Source of the DNA: Providencia heimbachae ATCC 35613
Lineage (GTDB): Bacteria > Pseudomonadota > Gammaproteobacteria > Enterobacterales > Enterobacteriaceae
Assembly: GCF_001655055.1 (NCBI RefSeq)
Contig: NZ_LXEW01000031.1
Coordinates: 62,001-126,000, forward strand
Direction of reading: 5' to 3'
Length of the DNA: 64,000 nucleotides
Shown in pieces: positions 1 to 9,128 of this stretch. Made by a program: the position numbers and the translations under genes. Below the pieces are notes generated by a model. It saw only the letters and a program-made list of their open reading frames with translations, made no database searches and had not been told where the DNA came from. Positions within the stretch are counted from its first letter, which is position 1; every line of letters starts with the position of its first letter.

Positions 1-1125
1 ACCTTTAAGGCGTCCAATCGCTGAGTAACCTGGGTTAGTCACTTTTTTCAGGTCATCCAAAATTTGATGTCCGTGGTCCGGTCTCATTGGAATAGGCGGT
101 AACCCTGCTGCATGGCGTTTTTGCTCAATCGCTAAAATCGCTTTAACCACTTCAAACATATCAACATCACCGGCAATATGGTTGCCTTCGTGGAAAGTAT
201 TTGGGTTATCTTCACGAACAGTCGAGCGTAAATGGGTAAAATGGATCCGGTCACCAAAAGTATGAATCATTTTTACCAGGTCATTATCCGCTCTGACGCC
301 GTATGAACCGGTACACATGGTGAAACCATTATGAATGCTGTCGCAGCTTTCTTTAATAAACTGCATATCTTCAATGGTTGAAACTATGCGTGGCAACCCG
401 AGAATTGGGCGCGGTGGATCGTCCGGGTGAATGGCGAGTACTACATTTTCTTCTTCGCAAACTGGAACGATTTTCTGCAAAAAATAACGTAGATTTTCGC
501 GTAGCTGGTTTTTATCAACATGATCATAAATGGCTAAGCGCTCACGGAACTGGTCTAATGTATAACCTTCTTCCGCTCCCGGTAAACCAGCAATAATCGT
601 TTTAATTAGATTGTTAATATCATCAGATGACATGCGAGAATAATATTCACCTGCGGCATTAACTTCATCAGCAGAATAACTCTCTTGGGCATTCGGGCGT
701 TTTAATATATAAATTTCAAACGCAGCAAAAGCGATATTATCAAAACGCAACGCTTTGGAACCATCCGGTAACGTATAAGCCAGATCAGTACGAGTCCAAT
801 CTAAAATAGGCATAAAATTGTAGCAAATTGTTCGGATACCACATGATGCTAAATGACGAATACTTTGCTGGTAATGTTGAATATATTGCTCAAAATTACC
901 TTGCTGCGTTTTTATATCTTCATGAACAGGAATACTTTCCACAACAGACCAAGTTAAACCTGCTTCTTCAATGATTGCTTTGCGCTTAAGGATTTCCTCA
1001 ACACTCCAAACTTCGCCATTTGGAATGTGATGGAGAGCAGAGACGATCCCCGTCGCCTCTGCTTGCCTTGCATCACTCAAAGAAACTGGGTCATTAGGTC
1101 CATACCAGCGCCACGTATGCTCCAT
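1..1125 (-). CDS. uxuA: Mannonate dehydratase UxuA (3' end beyond window)
   Basis: Dehydrates D-mannonate to 2-keto-3-deoxygluconate in hexuronate catabolism in the cytoplasm. Reading leftward from the ATG at 1125 gives 375 uninterrupted residues beginning [16 protein letters not shown]. Motifs typical of UxuA follow, including [28 protein letters not shown] and MRPDHGHQ. These supply the metal-binding His and Asp residues of the xylose-isomerase-like barrel. The E. coli protein is about 394 residues, so only some 20 C-terminal residues are missing past base 1. It starts 17 bases after the uxuR stop and is probably cotranscribed with it. A GGAG-type ribosome-binding site (gaaggagaagcaccc on the coding strand) precedes the ATG. 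Identification is firm. Confidence 0.96.
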   Translation of the reverse strand, partial: MEHTWRWYGPNDPVSLSDARQAEATGIVSALHHIPNGEVWSVEEILKRKAIIEEAGLTWSVVESIPVHEDIKTQQGNFEQYIQHYQQSIRHLASCGIRTICYNFMPILDWTRTDLAYTLPDGSKALRFDNIAFAAFEIYILKRPNAQESYSADEVNAAGEYYSRMSSDDINNLIKTIIAGLPGAEEGYTLDQFRERLAIYDHVDKNQLRENLRYFLQKIVPVCEEENVVLAIHPDDPPRPILGLPRIVSTIEDMQFIKESCDSIHNGFTMCTGSYGVRADNDLVKMIHTFGDRIHFTHLRSTVREDNPNTFHEGNHIAGDVDMFEVVKAILAIEQKRHAAGLPPIPMRPDHGHQILDDLKKVTNPGYSAIGRLKG

Positions 1126-1142
1126 GGGTGCTTCTCCTTCGA

Positions 1143-1889
1143 TTATTCAAAAATAGTCTGATAAGGAATTGTTTCAAATAAATAACCATCAAAATTAGGG
1201 TCATCAAAATCCGAAAGCTGCATTAGCGTATTTTTGACATTCTCTAAATGCTGCCACATCTCTTTTTTCGCCAATTCCGGATCGCGTTTTTGCAATGCAT
1301 TTAAAATATTTTCATGGTCAATCAACCACTTCTTTCTATAAGTCGTGTTATCGATATGCTCATGAAGTTTGTCCCACATTGGGCTATTTCGTCGAACAGC
1401 CCAAATATCGTCAATGATCTTCGCCATCATGTCGTTCTTGCTTGCGCGAGCAATTAACACATGGAATTTATGATCATTTTCGTCATCACTTTCATTATTA
1501 GCGACTTTCATTCGTTCATCTTCTAACAATGCGCGGATCTCTTGTATATCGGCTTTTGTGGCTGCCAAAGCAGCACAAGCCGCAATAGCACTTTCAATCA
1601 CCTGACGAGCTTGCAGGATTTCAAAAGGGCCATGATCCAAATTTTTAACTTCATCAATAAATAGGTCAGGGTGGTTAATCACATAAACACCTGAGCCTTT
1701 TTTGATGGAAACCAATTTTTCAATTTCAAGCATGATGAGCGCTTCACGTACCAATGAGCGGCTAACATCATATTTTTTGGCGATCTCACGTTCTGGCATT
1801 AAACGACTTCCTATCGGATATTCACCAGATGCAATGAGCTCTTTTAACTGCTGACCTAGGTACTGGTACGAGCGGTATTGAGTTTTCAT
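1143..1889 (-). CDS. uxuR: GntR/FadR-family hexuronate regulator, UxuR-like
   Basis: A 248-residue repressor with an N-terminal winged helix (about residues 8-72, with [21 protein letters not shown] as the recognition region) and a C-terminal FCD ligand-binding domain. The C-terminal MWQHLENVK and FDGYLFE stretches match E. coli UxuR/ExuR, and the length is close to UxuR (257). The family responds to hexuronate intermediates such as fructuronate. The gene is followed by uxuA and diverges from rspA, with operator-like TTGGTTAACCAA sequences between. It probably controls both directions and itself. E. coli RspR is the alternative, because rspR lies beside rspA there, but the C-terminus here is more UxuR-like. 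Confidence 0.88.
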   Translation of the reverse strand: MKTQYRSYQYLGQQLKELIASGEYPIGSRLMPEREIAKKYDVSRSLVREALIMLEIEKLVSIKKGSGVYVINHPDLFIDEVKNLDHGPFEILQARQVIESAIAACAALAATKADIQEIRALLEDERMKVANNESDDENDHKFHVLIARASKNDMMAKIIDDIWAVRRNSPMWDKLHEHIDNTTYRKKWLIDHENILNALQKRDPELAKKEMWQHLENVKNTLMQLSDFDDPNFDGYLFETIPYQTIFE

Positions 1890-1951
1890 ATATGTACAAC
1901 GCGTTGTCGAATTAAATTTAGTTCTTCCATCCTAGATTATATCCCTCCACC

Positions 1952-2094
1952 GCAATGGTCAACCAATTTATCCGATATTTCCGCTTAATAAGTTAACCAA
2001 TTTGTGATCACCTTCACTTATTGTCGTCTTTTTAGCCATTGTCTTTTATTTTTTTGATTGGTAGAGTGAAAAAAAGCAAATTTGGTTAACCAAT
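1952..2094. promoter_or_regulatory. Divergent uxuR/rspA control region with repeated UxuR/ExuR-type boxes
   Basis: The 277-base gap between uxuR and rspA holds several copies of a (T)TGGTNNACCAA motif. TTGGTTAACCAA at 2082-2093 is a perfect palindrome, ATGGTCAACCAAT lies at 1955-1967, and a degenerate copy, AGTTAACCAATT, lies at 1991-2002. A further half-site, TTTGGTTGATCAG, lies at about 2125-2136. They resemble the E. coli ExuR/UxuR consensus, which centres on TTGGTATACCAA. Assignment to the adjacent regulator is an inference from family and position. Confidence 0.72.
2003..2018. promoter_or_regulatory. CRP-like site
   Basis: TGTGA-TCACCT-TCACT matches the CRP consensus TGTGA-N6-TCACA at 9 of 10 conserved bases. 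It lies between the operator-like boxes upstream of rspA and abuts one of them. Catabolite control of both divergent sugar-acid operons is the simple reading. Confidence 0.65.
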
Positions 2095-2166
2095 AGATAA
2101 ACCAGTTCAGTGAAATAAGCCCACTTTGGTTGATCAGTTGATTAACAACACACTGAGAGTGAAAAC

Positions 2167-3381
2167 ATGAAAATAGTTAAAGCAGAAGTTTTTGTGTGCA
2201 GTCCTGGCCGTAATTTTGTGACATTAAAAATTACCACCGATGAAGGTGTCTATGGTTTAGGTGATGCCACACTTAATGGACGTGAGTGTGCAGTAGCCTC
2301 ATACCTTCAAGACCATCTCTGCCCACAATTAATTGGTCGAGACCCCCATCGAATCGAAGACATTTATCAATTTTTCTACAAGGGCGCTTACTGGCGCAGA
2401 GGTCCTGTCACCATGTCCGCTATTTCAGCTATTGATATGGCATTATGGGACATTAAAGGAAAAGTCGCCAACCTCCCTGTTTACCAACTCCTTGGCGGTG
2501 CATCGCGAGAGGGTGTCATGGTGTATTGCCATACCACAGGTAGAGACATCCCTGAAGCTCTTGATAATTACGAAAAACATAAAGAAAAAGGGTTTAAAGC
2601 AATTCGTGTCCAGTGCGGCATTCCCGGAATGGCAACCACTTACGGACAAAGCAAAGGGCAAAATTTAGCCTATGAACCCGCCACTAAAGGGCATCACCCT
2701 GAAGAACAACTTTGGTCAACTGAAAAATACCTCGATTTTATGCCCAAGCTATTTGAAGCCGTACGCGATAAATATGGCTTCAATGAACATCTCCTGCACG
2801 ATGTTCACCATCGTTTAACGCCAATCGAAGCCGCTCGCTTTGGAAAAAGTATTGAAGATGCTCGCCTGTTTTGGATGGAAGATCCGACTCCCGCAGAAAA
2901 CCAAGCTTGCTTTAGATTAATTCGCCAACACACCGTCACCCCGATCGCCGTCGGCGAGGTTTTTAACAGTATTTGGGACTGTAAACAGCTCATTGAAGAG
3001 CAATTAATTGATTATATCCGCACGACGATTACCCATGCTGGCGGTATTACGGGTATGCGCCGCATCGCGGATTTCGCCTCCCTTTACCAAGTCAGAACTG
3101 GCTCACATGGCCCTTCTGATCTCTCGCCTATTTGTCATGCCGCAGCTCTGCATTTTGACTTATGGGTTCCTAACTTCGGCGTACAAGAATTTATGGGCTA
3201 CTCCGAGGAAATGTTATCGCTGTTCTCCATTAACTGGACGTTCAAAGACGGCTATATGCACCCCGGCAACAAGCCCGGTTTAGGCATCGATTTTGATGAA
3301 AAACTGGCAGCAAAATATCCATACAACCCAGCCTATCTTCCTGTCGCACGTTTAGAAGATGGCACTTTGTGGAATTGGTAA
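2167..3381 (+). CDS. rspA: RspA, mannonate-dehydratase-type enolase-superfamily protein
   Basis: A 404-residue enolase-superfamily acid-sugar dehydratase, the same length as E. coli RspA and nearly collinear with it ([37 protein letters not shown] at the end). The superfamily abstracts a proton alpha to a carboxylate using Mg2+; ligands lie near [17 protein letters not shown] and AVGEVFN. Some RspA-type proteins dehydrate D-mannonate or D-gluconate with low efficiency, and the physiological substrate is uncertain. It is the first gene of the rightward operon rspA-rspB-ydfJ-ydfI. Sharing a control region with uxuR-uxuA supports a role in hexonate catabolism. The old starvation-sensing label describes a phenotype, not a reaction. 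Confidence 0.93.
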   Translation: MKIVKAEVFVCSPGRNFVTLKITTDEGVYGLGDATLNGRECAVASYLQDHLCPQLIGRDPHRIEDIYQFFYKGAYWRRGPVTMSAISAIDMALWDIKGKVANLPVYQLLGGASREGVMVYCHTTGRDIPEALDNYEKHKEKGFKAIRVQCGIPGMATTYGQSKGQNLAYEPATKGHHPEEQLWSTEKYLDFMPKLFEAVRDKYGFNEHLLHDVHHRLTPIEAARFGKSIEDARLFWMEDPTPAENQACFRLIRQHTVTPIAVGEVFNSIWDCKQLIEEQLIDYIRTTITHAGGITGMRRIADFASLYQVRTGSHGPSDLSPICHAAALHFDLWVPNFGVQEFMGYSEEMLSLFSINWTFKDGYMHPGNKPGLGIDFDEKLAAKYPYNPAYLPVARLEDGTLWNW

Positions 3382-3407
3382 TTTTTATTTAATTTTTGGA
3401 GTTCAAA

Positions 3408-4436
3408 ATGAAATCGACCGTTATGAAGTCAATCGTGATTAAAGAACCAAATACCTTACTGATTGAAGAGCGAGCTATTCCAGAGCCCGCCGAAAATCAG
3501 GTCAGAATTAAAGTTCAACTCGCCGGTATTTGTGGATCAGATAGCCATATTTATCGTGGACATAACCCGTTTGCTAAATACCCTCGAATTATCGGGCATG
3601 AATTTTTTGGTGTTATCGATAAGGTCGGAGATGGCGTTAATAGCAAACGCATTGGTGAACGAGTCTCTATTGATCCTGTTTTAAGTTGCGGTCACTGCTA
3701 CCCATGCTCAATTGGTAAACCAAATGTGTGTGAGACATTAGAAGTCCTTGGTGTGCACACGGATGGTGGCTTTGCTGAATATGTAGCAGTACCCGCAGAC
3801 AATGCTTATCCCATTCCAGACACTATCACCGATGAATGTGCGGTAACCGTTGAACCTTACTCGATTGCAGCCAATGTAACTTCACATGTTCACCCAACCA
3901 AAGAGGATGTCGCCCTTGTTTATGGTGCTGGCACCATTGGCTTAACTTGCGCTCAAGTTTTAAAAGGCGTTTACCAAGTCAAAACCTTAATTGTGGTTGA
4001 CCGCGTTGCTGAACGCTTAGCAAGAGCAACAGCATGTGGTGCTGATATCGTGATTGATAATTCCCAAATCCCGCTACCAGAGCAGCTGAAAGCGTTAAAT
4101 ATTCGCCCTACTGTGGTACTCGATGCAGCTTGCCATCCATCGATACTGCAAGAAGCAATTTTAATTGCATCTCCTGCAGCAAGAGTCTCTATTATGGGAT
4201 TCTCGAGTGAAGTCAGTTCAGTGACACAACAGAGCATTACCAGTAAAGAGATTGCGTTGTTCTCTTCACGCCTTAATGCCAAAAAATTCCCAGAGGTTAT
4301 TGATTGGATTGCCACTCACAAAATCGATCCGACCAAAATTTTGACGCATAAATTTGTATTTACTGATGCCCAAGATGCTATTTCAACCTTTGAAAAAGAC
4401 CAAAAAACCTGCTGTAAGATTCTTTTAACCTTTTAA
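3408..4436 (+). CDS. rspB: Zinc-dependent alcohol dehydrogenase RspB
   Basis: A medium-chain dehydrogenase of 342 residues. Catalytic-zinc residues appear in AGICGSDSH and GHEFFG, the structural-zinc Cys cluster in SCGHCYPCSIGKPNVC, and a Rossmann fold in YGAGTIGLT. This family oxidises polyols or sugar acids such as L-idonate, L-gulonate and sorbitol with NAD(P). The ATG at 3408 has a GGAG site at 3398-3401. The upstream TTG at 3396 overlaps that site and is less likely. A second ATG at 3423 would match the E. coli N-terminus (MKSI). The gene starts 26 bases after rspA. The substrate is not defined by sequence alone. Confidence 0.9.
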   Translation: MKSTVMKSIVIKEPNTLLIEERAIPEPAENQVRIKVQLAGICGSDSHIYRGHNPFAKYPRIIGHEFFGVIDKVGDGVNSKRIGERVSIDPVLSCGHCYPCSIGKPNVCETLEVLGVHTDGGFAEYVAVPADNAYPIPDTITDECAVTVEPYSIAANVTSHVHPTKEDVALVYGAGTIGLTCAQVLKGVYQVKTLIVVDRVAERLARATACGADIVIDNSQIPLPEQLKALNIRPTVVLDAACHPSILQEAILIASPAARVSIMGFSSEVSSVTQQSITSKEIALFSSRLNAKKFPEVIDWIATHKIDPTKILTHKFVFTDAQDAISTFEKDQKTCCKILLTF

Positions 4437-4498
4437 TTTAATTATAAAAAATAAAAAAACTTTTGAACAATACCCGACGTGATTAATAGGATAATAAT

Positions 4499-5908
4499 AT
4501 GAACACTCAGTCAATAGACCCTACAGGGAAGGTTGAACGCAGCTCTGGTGATTTAACCAAAGCTGCGGTTTCAGGCTGGCTTGGAACCGCACTCGAATTT
4601 ATGGATTTTCAGCTTTACTCACTAGGCGCAGCACTTGTTTTTCATGAAATATTTTTCCCCGAACAATCCGCTTCAATGGCATTAATCCTTGCCATGGGAA
4701 CTTACGGTGCAGGCTATGTGGCTCGTATCGTCGGTGCCGTTTTCTTTGGTCAAATGGGCGACAGAATCGGTCGTAAAAAGGTCCTGTTTATCACCATCAC
4801 CATGATGGGGGTATGTACGACCTTGATAGGTTTCCTGCCAACTTATGCACAAGTCGGTATCCTCGCGCCGCTATTATTGGTTTTACTGCGAATTATCCAA
4901 GGGTTAGGTGCAGGAGCTGAAATTTCAGGAGCAGGCACCATGCTAGCTGAATATGCCCCGAAAGGACGCCGAGGAATTGTGGCATCCCTTGTCGGCCTAG
5001 GCACTAACTGCGGAACACTCAGTGCTACTGCAATTTGGGCAGTGATGTTTTTTTGGTTAGATAAATCAGACTTACTGGCTTGGGGATGGCGCGTGCCTTT
5101 CTTGGCGAGCTTTGTGGTGATGGTTTTTGCCGTCTGGTTACGACTCAACCTCAAAGAAAGTCCCGTTTTTGAAAAAGCTCAGAACAACAAAGAACAAAAA
5201 ATTAAAACATCGGCTCAAGTACCCGCGAAAGAAAGCTTCTTTGCCATGTTTAAAACGAAAGCATTTTGGTTAGCCACCGGTATTCGTTTTGGTCAAGCAG
5301 GTAACTCAGGATTGATCCAAACCTTCCTCGCCGGTTATCTGGTTCAAAGTTTACTCTTTGATAAAAGCATCCCCACCGATGCCATCATGATAAGTTCCGC
5401 AGTCGGCTTCCTCACCATTCCACTTATTGGCTTACTGTCGGATAAATTTGGCCGCCGTATTCCGTATATCATCCTGAGTTTGTCGGCGATGCTATTGGCT
5501 TATCCAATGCTATCGGTCATCGTTAATGGTGCAAATAGCGTCAGTATGATCACCATCTGCATTATTGTTATCCATAACAGTTCAGTTCTCGGTTTATTTG
5601 CGCTCGAAAATATTACCATGGCTGAAATGTTCAATTCCCGTAACCGTTTTACCGGTATGGCTGTCGCCAAAGAAATTGGTGGGCTCATCGCATCTGGCTT
5701 AGGCCCTGTTCTCGCGGGTATTTTCTGTAGCATTACCGGTAGCTGGTGGCCAATTGCTGTCATGCTCATCATTTACTCCGCTATTTCACTGATCACGGCG
5801 ATTATTATGCCAGAAGTGAAAGATCGCGATTTAACCAGCACTCTCGATGCAGTTGAAGAAATAGAGCAACGCAAAGGTAAAGTAAAATATGCAACTATCA
5901 AAGAATAA
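4499..5908 (+). CDS. ydfJ: MFS metabolite:H+ symporter, YdfJ-like
   Basis: A 469-residue inner-membrane transporter of the metabolite:H+ symporter branch of the major facilitator superfamily. The conserved loop GQMGDRIGRKKVLF follows TM2, and a second copy, LLSDKFGRRIPY, lies in the C-terminal half. It is close to E. coli YdfJ (MDFQLYSLGAALVFHEIFFPEQS), which is encoded beside ydfI and rspAB there as well. Operon membership suggests uptake of the sugar acid processed by RspA, RspB and YdfI. The gene ends 20 bases inside ydfI, so translation of the two is probably coupled. Confidence 0.91.
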   Translation: MNTQSIDPTGKVERSSGDLTKAAVSGWLGTALEFMDFQLYSLGAALVFHEIFFPEQSASMALILAMGTYGAGYVARIVGAVFFGQMGDRIGRKKVLFITITMMGVCTTLIGFLPTYAQVGILAPLLLVLLRIIQGLGAGAEISGAGTMLAEYAPKGRRGIVASLVGLGTNCGTLSATAIWAVMFFWLDKSDLLAWGWRVPFLASFVVMVFAVWLRLNLKESPVFEKAQNNKEQKIKTSAQVPAKESFFAMFKTKAFWLATGIRFGQAGNSGLIQTFLAGYLVQSLLFDKSIPTDAIMISSAVGFLTIPLIGLLSDKFGRRIPYIILSLSAMLLAYPMLSVIVNGANSVSMITICIIVIHNSSVLGLFALENITMAEMFNSRNRFTGMAVAKEIGGLIASGLGPVLAGIFCSITGSWWPIAVMLIIYSAISLITAIIMPEVKDRDLTSTLDAVEEIEQRKGKVKYATIKE

Positions 5909-7376
5909 CCTCAATCAATTACCTGACTCTATCAATGTGCCTAACTATGATAGAAACCAGATTAAAACAAAAATGCTTCATCTTGGTTTTGGCGCTTTTC
6001 ATCGCGCCCACCAGGCCATCTTTGCGGATATTTTAGCCTCAGAGCATCAAAGTGATTGGGGGTTTTGTGAAGTTAACTTAGTCGGGGGCGAGCAACAAAT
6101 TGAAGATTTAATCGCTCAAGATTATTTATACAATGTCTGTGAAATGCAGGGAGATAACTGGCAAACCCGTACCGTGGGTATCGTTAAAGAAGCACTGCAC
6201 CCAACTATTCACGGAATCGATGCGGTCATTAATCGTATGCTAGACCCTAATATTGCGATTGTCTCAATGACTGTGACTGAAAAAGGTTATTGCTATGTTC
6301 CGGCAACAGGCTCCATTGACTTCGAAAATGCAGCGATCGCTCACGATTTACAATCACCAGAAGCACCTAAATCGCTTCCAGGGTTAATTGTCGAAACGCT
6401 AAAACGTCGCAAAGAAAGCGGTATTGCTCCTTTTACCGTGATGTCTTGCGATAATATGCCGGAAAATGGGCATATTACTAAAAATGTTATCTTAGCGATG
6501 GCAACAAAACGTGATGTGGAATTAGCAAAGTGGATAGCGGAAAATGTTTCCTTTCCTTCCACGATGGTTGACCGCATTGTGCCTGCAATGACACCTGAAA
6601 CGGCTGAAAAAATTCAATCTCAACTCGGCCAAATCGAGGATAAGGTTGCCATTGCTTGTGAACCCTTTAGGCAATGGGTGATTGAAGATAATTTTGTGGC
6701 CGGTCGTCCTGAGTGGGAAAAAGCAGGCGCTCAACTGGTTAATGATGTTATTCCGTTCGAAGAAATGAAACTGCGTATGTTAAACGGCAGCCACTCATTT
6801 CTGGCTTACTTAGGTTATTTAGCTGGGTATCAATATATCAATGAGTGCATGCAAGATAGCGCATATGAAAAAGCGGCTTATCATTTGATGGTCAGTGAGC
6901 AAGCGCCTACTTTATCAATCAAAAATGTTGATTTACCGGAATATGCAGATGCCCTCATTGCCCGTTTTAAAAATACGGGGCTTAAGCATCGTACATGGCA
7001 AATTGCAATGGATGGAACGCTAAAGCTATCCCAACGGTTACTTGATTCCATTCAAATCCATTTAAGCAATGGCAGTTCGTTCGATTATTTAGCCTTAGCG
7101 GTTGCAGGTTGGATGCGCTACGTTAGTGGTAAAGATGATCATGGTGCCGAAATTAAAGTTAGCGACCCACTCGCAGATAAACTGGCTGAATTAGTAGCGA
7201 ACAGTACTGATGATGAACATCGTGTGAAAGCCTTATTTTCATTGGATACTTTGTTCTCCCCTGAATTGGTTAATAATGCCTTATTTACGGGGAAAGTAAC
7301 TCACTTTTATTTGTCCTTAAGAGATCATGGCGCTAAAAAGACAGTGGAAAATCTGAATAACCATTCTTCACTGTAA
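5889..7376 (+). CDS. ydfI: Mannitol-dehydrogenase-family oxidoreductase YdfI (fructuronate reductase type)
   Basis: A 495-residue polyol/hexonate oxidoreductase. It has an N-terminal NAD-binding Rossmann domain (HLGFGAFHRAHQ) and a C-terminal helical domain containing the catalytic motif KLRMLNGSHSFLAYLGYLAG (the Lys and N-x-x-H pattern of long-chain mannitol dehydrogenases). It aligns best with E. coli YdfI and also strongly with UxuB, which reduces D-fructuronate to D-mannonate. No separate uxuB is visible, and uxuA is encoded divergently, so this enzyme may supply the fructuronate reductase step. Its start lies inside the 3' end of ydfJ with an AAAGG site at about 5874. It is the last gene before a terminator-like hairpin. 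Confidence 0.9.
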   Translation: MQLSKNNLNQLPDSINVPNYDRNQIKTKMLHLGFGAFHRAHQAIFADILASEHQSDWGFCEVNLVGGEQQIEDLIAQDYLYNVCEMQGDNWQTRTVGIVKEALHPTIHGIDAVINRMLDPNIAIVSMTVTEKGYCYVPATGSIDFENAAIAHDLQSPEAPKSLPGLIVETLKRRKESGIAPFTVMSCDNMPENGHITKNVILAMATKRDVELAKWIAENVSFPSTMVDRIVPAMTPETAEKIQSQLGQIEDKVAIACEPFRQWVIEDNFVAGRPEWEKAGAQLVNDVIPFEEMKLRMLNGSHSFLAYLGYLAGYQYINECMQDSAYEKAAYHLMVSEQAPTLSIKNVDLPEYADALIARFKNTGLKHRTWQIAMDGTLKLSQRLLDSIQIHLSNGSSFDYLALAVAGWMRYVSGKDDHGAEIKVSDPLADKLAELVANSTDDEHRVKALFSLDTLFSPELVNNALFTGKVTHFYLSLRDHGAKKTVENLNNHSSL

Positions 7377-7384
7377 TTCCTGAT

Positions 7385-7414
7385 GATTAGGCGGGGTCTC
7401 TCCGCCTAATCTTT
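7385..7414 (+). terminator. Terminator after ydfI
   Basis: A 10-bp stem, GATTAGGCGG (7385-7394) with CCGCCTAATC (7402-7411), and a 7-base loop. It is followed by only a short TTTAT run. It separates ydfI from the convergent yoaK-like gene. Confidence 0.75.
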
Positions 7415-7422
7415 ATGACCCA

Positions 7423-8139
7423 TCAATTTGAATCTATGGGTATTTCTTTATTTTCTTTTGAAAATTGACGCCCAGAAAGTAAGATCAAACACAATGGAAT
7501 AAGTGTTGCCAATAGTGCATATTCCCTCGCATAATCTGCAAGTAAAACCATCATAAACGCACCACCAGCAAAACCAAATAAAGTCAGAAAGTAACAATAG
7601 CTTTTATACAATGCATTTTTTCTGGCCTTGCCTTTATAGGCAATAGATTCCGCTAATGAGCTAAACCCAAGTTGAACATTCAACGTCACTGCGATGTTGC
7701 CATATAACATCCCATTGATTTTATGAAATGCATTTCCTTGCATCCCCGCAATAAATGACAATGCCCAGACCGCATGAAACCCATTCGCCTGTACGTTGAA
7801 AAAATAAATATAAGCAATCAACAATAGCAAAAGAATAATTTCAAGAAACAGTAATGTGAACGTCCACGTTTTTTCATCCGTATTATAACGATAGCGGATC
7901 AGTGCCAATAACATTGCACCTGCGCCAAAAGAGATGATCGAGATAATATATGGGGTGACGGCGGCAAGCCCATTTTTAGCAAATTCATAGCCCAACATGA
8001 TGATGTTTCCAGACTGGAAAGTGGCAAATGATTTCGTGGTAAAAAAAGCATAGCCATCCAACATACCCGAGGCGATGGCCAATAAAAATGCAATCGTCGG
8101 TAATTGCATAAAAGGAACTTGCGGGGAAGTGGTTGTCAT
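7423..8139 (-). CDS. YoaK/DUF1275-family inner-membrane protein
   Basis: A 238-residue protein with about six to seven hydrophobic helices. The hallmark first helix is followed by GMLDGYAFFTTKSFATFQSGNIIMLG, a pattern shared by DUF1275 (YoaK) proteins. The family's biochemical function is unknown. Its ATG overlaps the stop of the upstream ion-channel gene by 4 bases (ATGA), so the two are translationally coupled and perhaps work together. It converges on ydfI across a shared hairpin. Confidence 0.82.
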   Translation of the reverse strand: MTTTSPQVPFMQLPTIAFLLAIASGMLDGYAFFTTKSFATFQSGNIIMLGYEFAKNGLAAVTPYIISIISFGAGAMLLALIRYRYNTDEKTWTFTLLFLEIILLLLLIAYIYFFNVQANGFHAVWALSFIAGMQGNAFHKINGMLYGNIAVTLNVQLGFSSLAESIAYKGKARKNALYKSYCYFLTLFGFAGGAFMMVLLADYAREYALLATLIPLCLILLSGRQFSKENKEIPIDSN

Positions 8140-8855
8140 GTTTTATTCACCTGTATTGCATTCTCTTTTTCCGACTGACTCAGCCGACTAATAACGGTGG
8201 TGATATACACCGTAAAAATAGGGAAAACGGTCATACCCGTAGCGGCAAGAATGGTGGTAATAATTTTACCCGCAGTGGTAACCGGAATAATATTTGATCC
8301 GAGTGTTGTGACGGTCATTGCTGCCCACCAAATAGCATCACTATAAGATTTAACGTCCGTATTACTGCCTCTCTCAAAAATAAAGAAAATTAAGCTAATA
8401 AAATACACCATGGAAAACAGTAAAATAATATAAGATAAAAAAAGTGCCGTTGTATTTCGCTTAACTACCATCATCATTAGCATAACAAGCGCTGCACCGC
8501 CACGAAACAACGGAATAAATCGAATTAAATAGATTTGCTCTTCGGTAAATTTTATCGAGGTATAATCTAAAATCGTCAAATAAGGAACAGATAGAAGAAC
8601 AATCACTGCATATTTTTTAATAAACTTTATTTTATTTTTAGAAATAAATAAAAATATAAAAAAATCGACCGTAAAATAAATACAGATCCAAAATTGAATA
8701 TCAAAATAAATAGATCGTTTTAAAAAAGGATCATGCCGAAAAGTTTCGATAGAGATACTAGCAATCAAAAATAAAGACGCCAACACCCCAAAAAAGTGCA
8801 ACGTCTTTATCAATGTTTGCTTACTATCTAACCGTTTAAAAATAGGTGTATTCAT
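8136..8855 (-). CDS. Putative six-helix ion channel with a non-canonical selectivity filter
   Basis: A 239-residue membrane protein with the layout of a voltage-gated-type potassium channel subunit: four helices, including a basic one near LIRFIPLFRGG (residues 110-120), then a pore loop between two last helices. The pore signature WWAAMTVTTLGSNIIPVTTAGK (residues 177-197) matches the K+ channel pore, except that the filter reads TTLGSN (183-188) instead of T-V-G-Y-G. The chosen ATG at 8855 begins MNTPIFKRLD. The longer frame up to 8960 or 9087 merely reads through an ERIC repeat. The stop overlaps the next start. Ion specificity cannot be read from sequence. Confidence 0.8.
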   Translation of the reverse strand: MNTPIFKRLDSKQTLIKTLHFFGVLASLFLIASISIETFRHDPFLKRSIYFDIQFWICIYFTVDFFIFLFISKNKIKFIKKYAVIVLLSVPYLTILDYTSIKFTEEQIYLIRFIPLFRGGAALVMLMMMVVKRNTTALFLSYIILLFSMVYFISLIFFIFERGSNTDVKSYSDAIWWAAMTVTTLGSNIIPVTTAGKIITTILAATGMTVFPIFTVYITTVISRLSQSEKENAIQVNKT

Positions 8856-8874
8856 TTTAATTATATTATTCCTA

Positions 8875-9001
8875 TATACCCTAAATAATTCGTGTTGTAG
8901 GTAGGCGGCAAGCGAGTGAGACTCTAGGAGCATACACAAGTATGTGACTAGAGCGAACAAACGTAGCCAACACCCCTACAACACGAAGTATAACAAGTAC
9001 A
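8875..9001. repeat. ERIC element, copy 1 of a tandem pair
   Basis: A 127-bp enterobacterial repetitive intergenic consensus element, from TATACCC to about 9001. It has the ERIC core (GTGAGACTCTAGGAGCATAC, then AAGTATGTGACTAGAGCGA) and the inverted ends TTCGTGTTGTAGG and CCTACAACACGAA. Its right end has drifted (AGTATAACAAGTACA). It creates a spurious upstream extension of the channel reading frame. Confidence 0.9.
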
Positions 9002-9128
9002 GATACCCTAAATAATTCGTGTTGTAGGTAAGCGGCAAGCGAGTGAGACTCTAGGAGCATACACAAGTATGTGACTAGAGCGAACAAACGTAGCCAACAC
9101 CCCTACAACACGAAGTATGACGGGTATC
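9002..9128. repeat. ERIC element, copy 2 of a tandem pair
   Basis: The second copy lies exactly 127 bases downstream of the first and is almost identical. Its right end is intact (GAAGTATGACGGGTATC). The final bases at 9127-9128 are part of the stop codon of the nitrilase gene, so the repeat abuts or overlaps the coding end. Confidence 0.92.

Noticed and set aside
7899-8093. Many 60-110-codon frames opposite or inside known genes
   Set aside because: They are shadows of genes with strong homology, lack their own ribosome sites, and show no family motif.
8881-9087. Reading frames of 68 residues and an N-terminal extension of the ion channel in the ERIC pair
   Set aside because: They translate the repeat itself, both copies give the same peptide start (MFALVTYLCMLLES), and no ribosome-binding site is seen.
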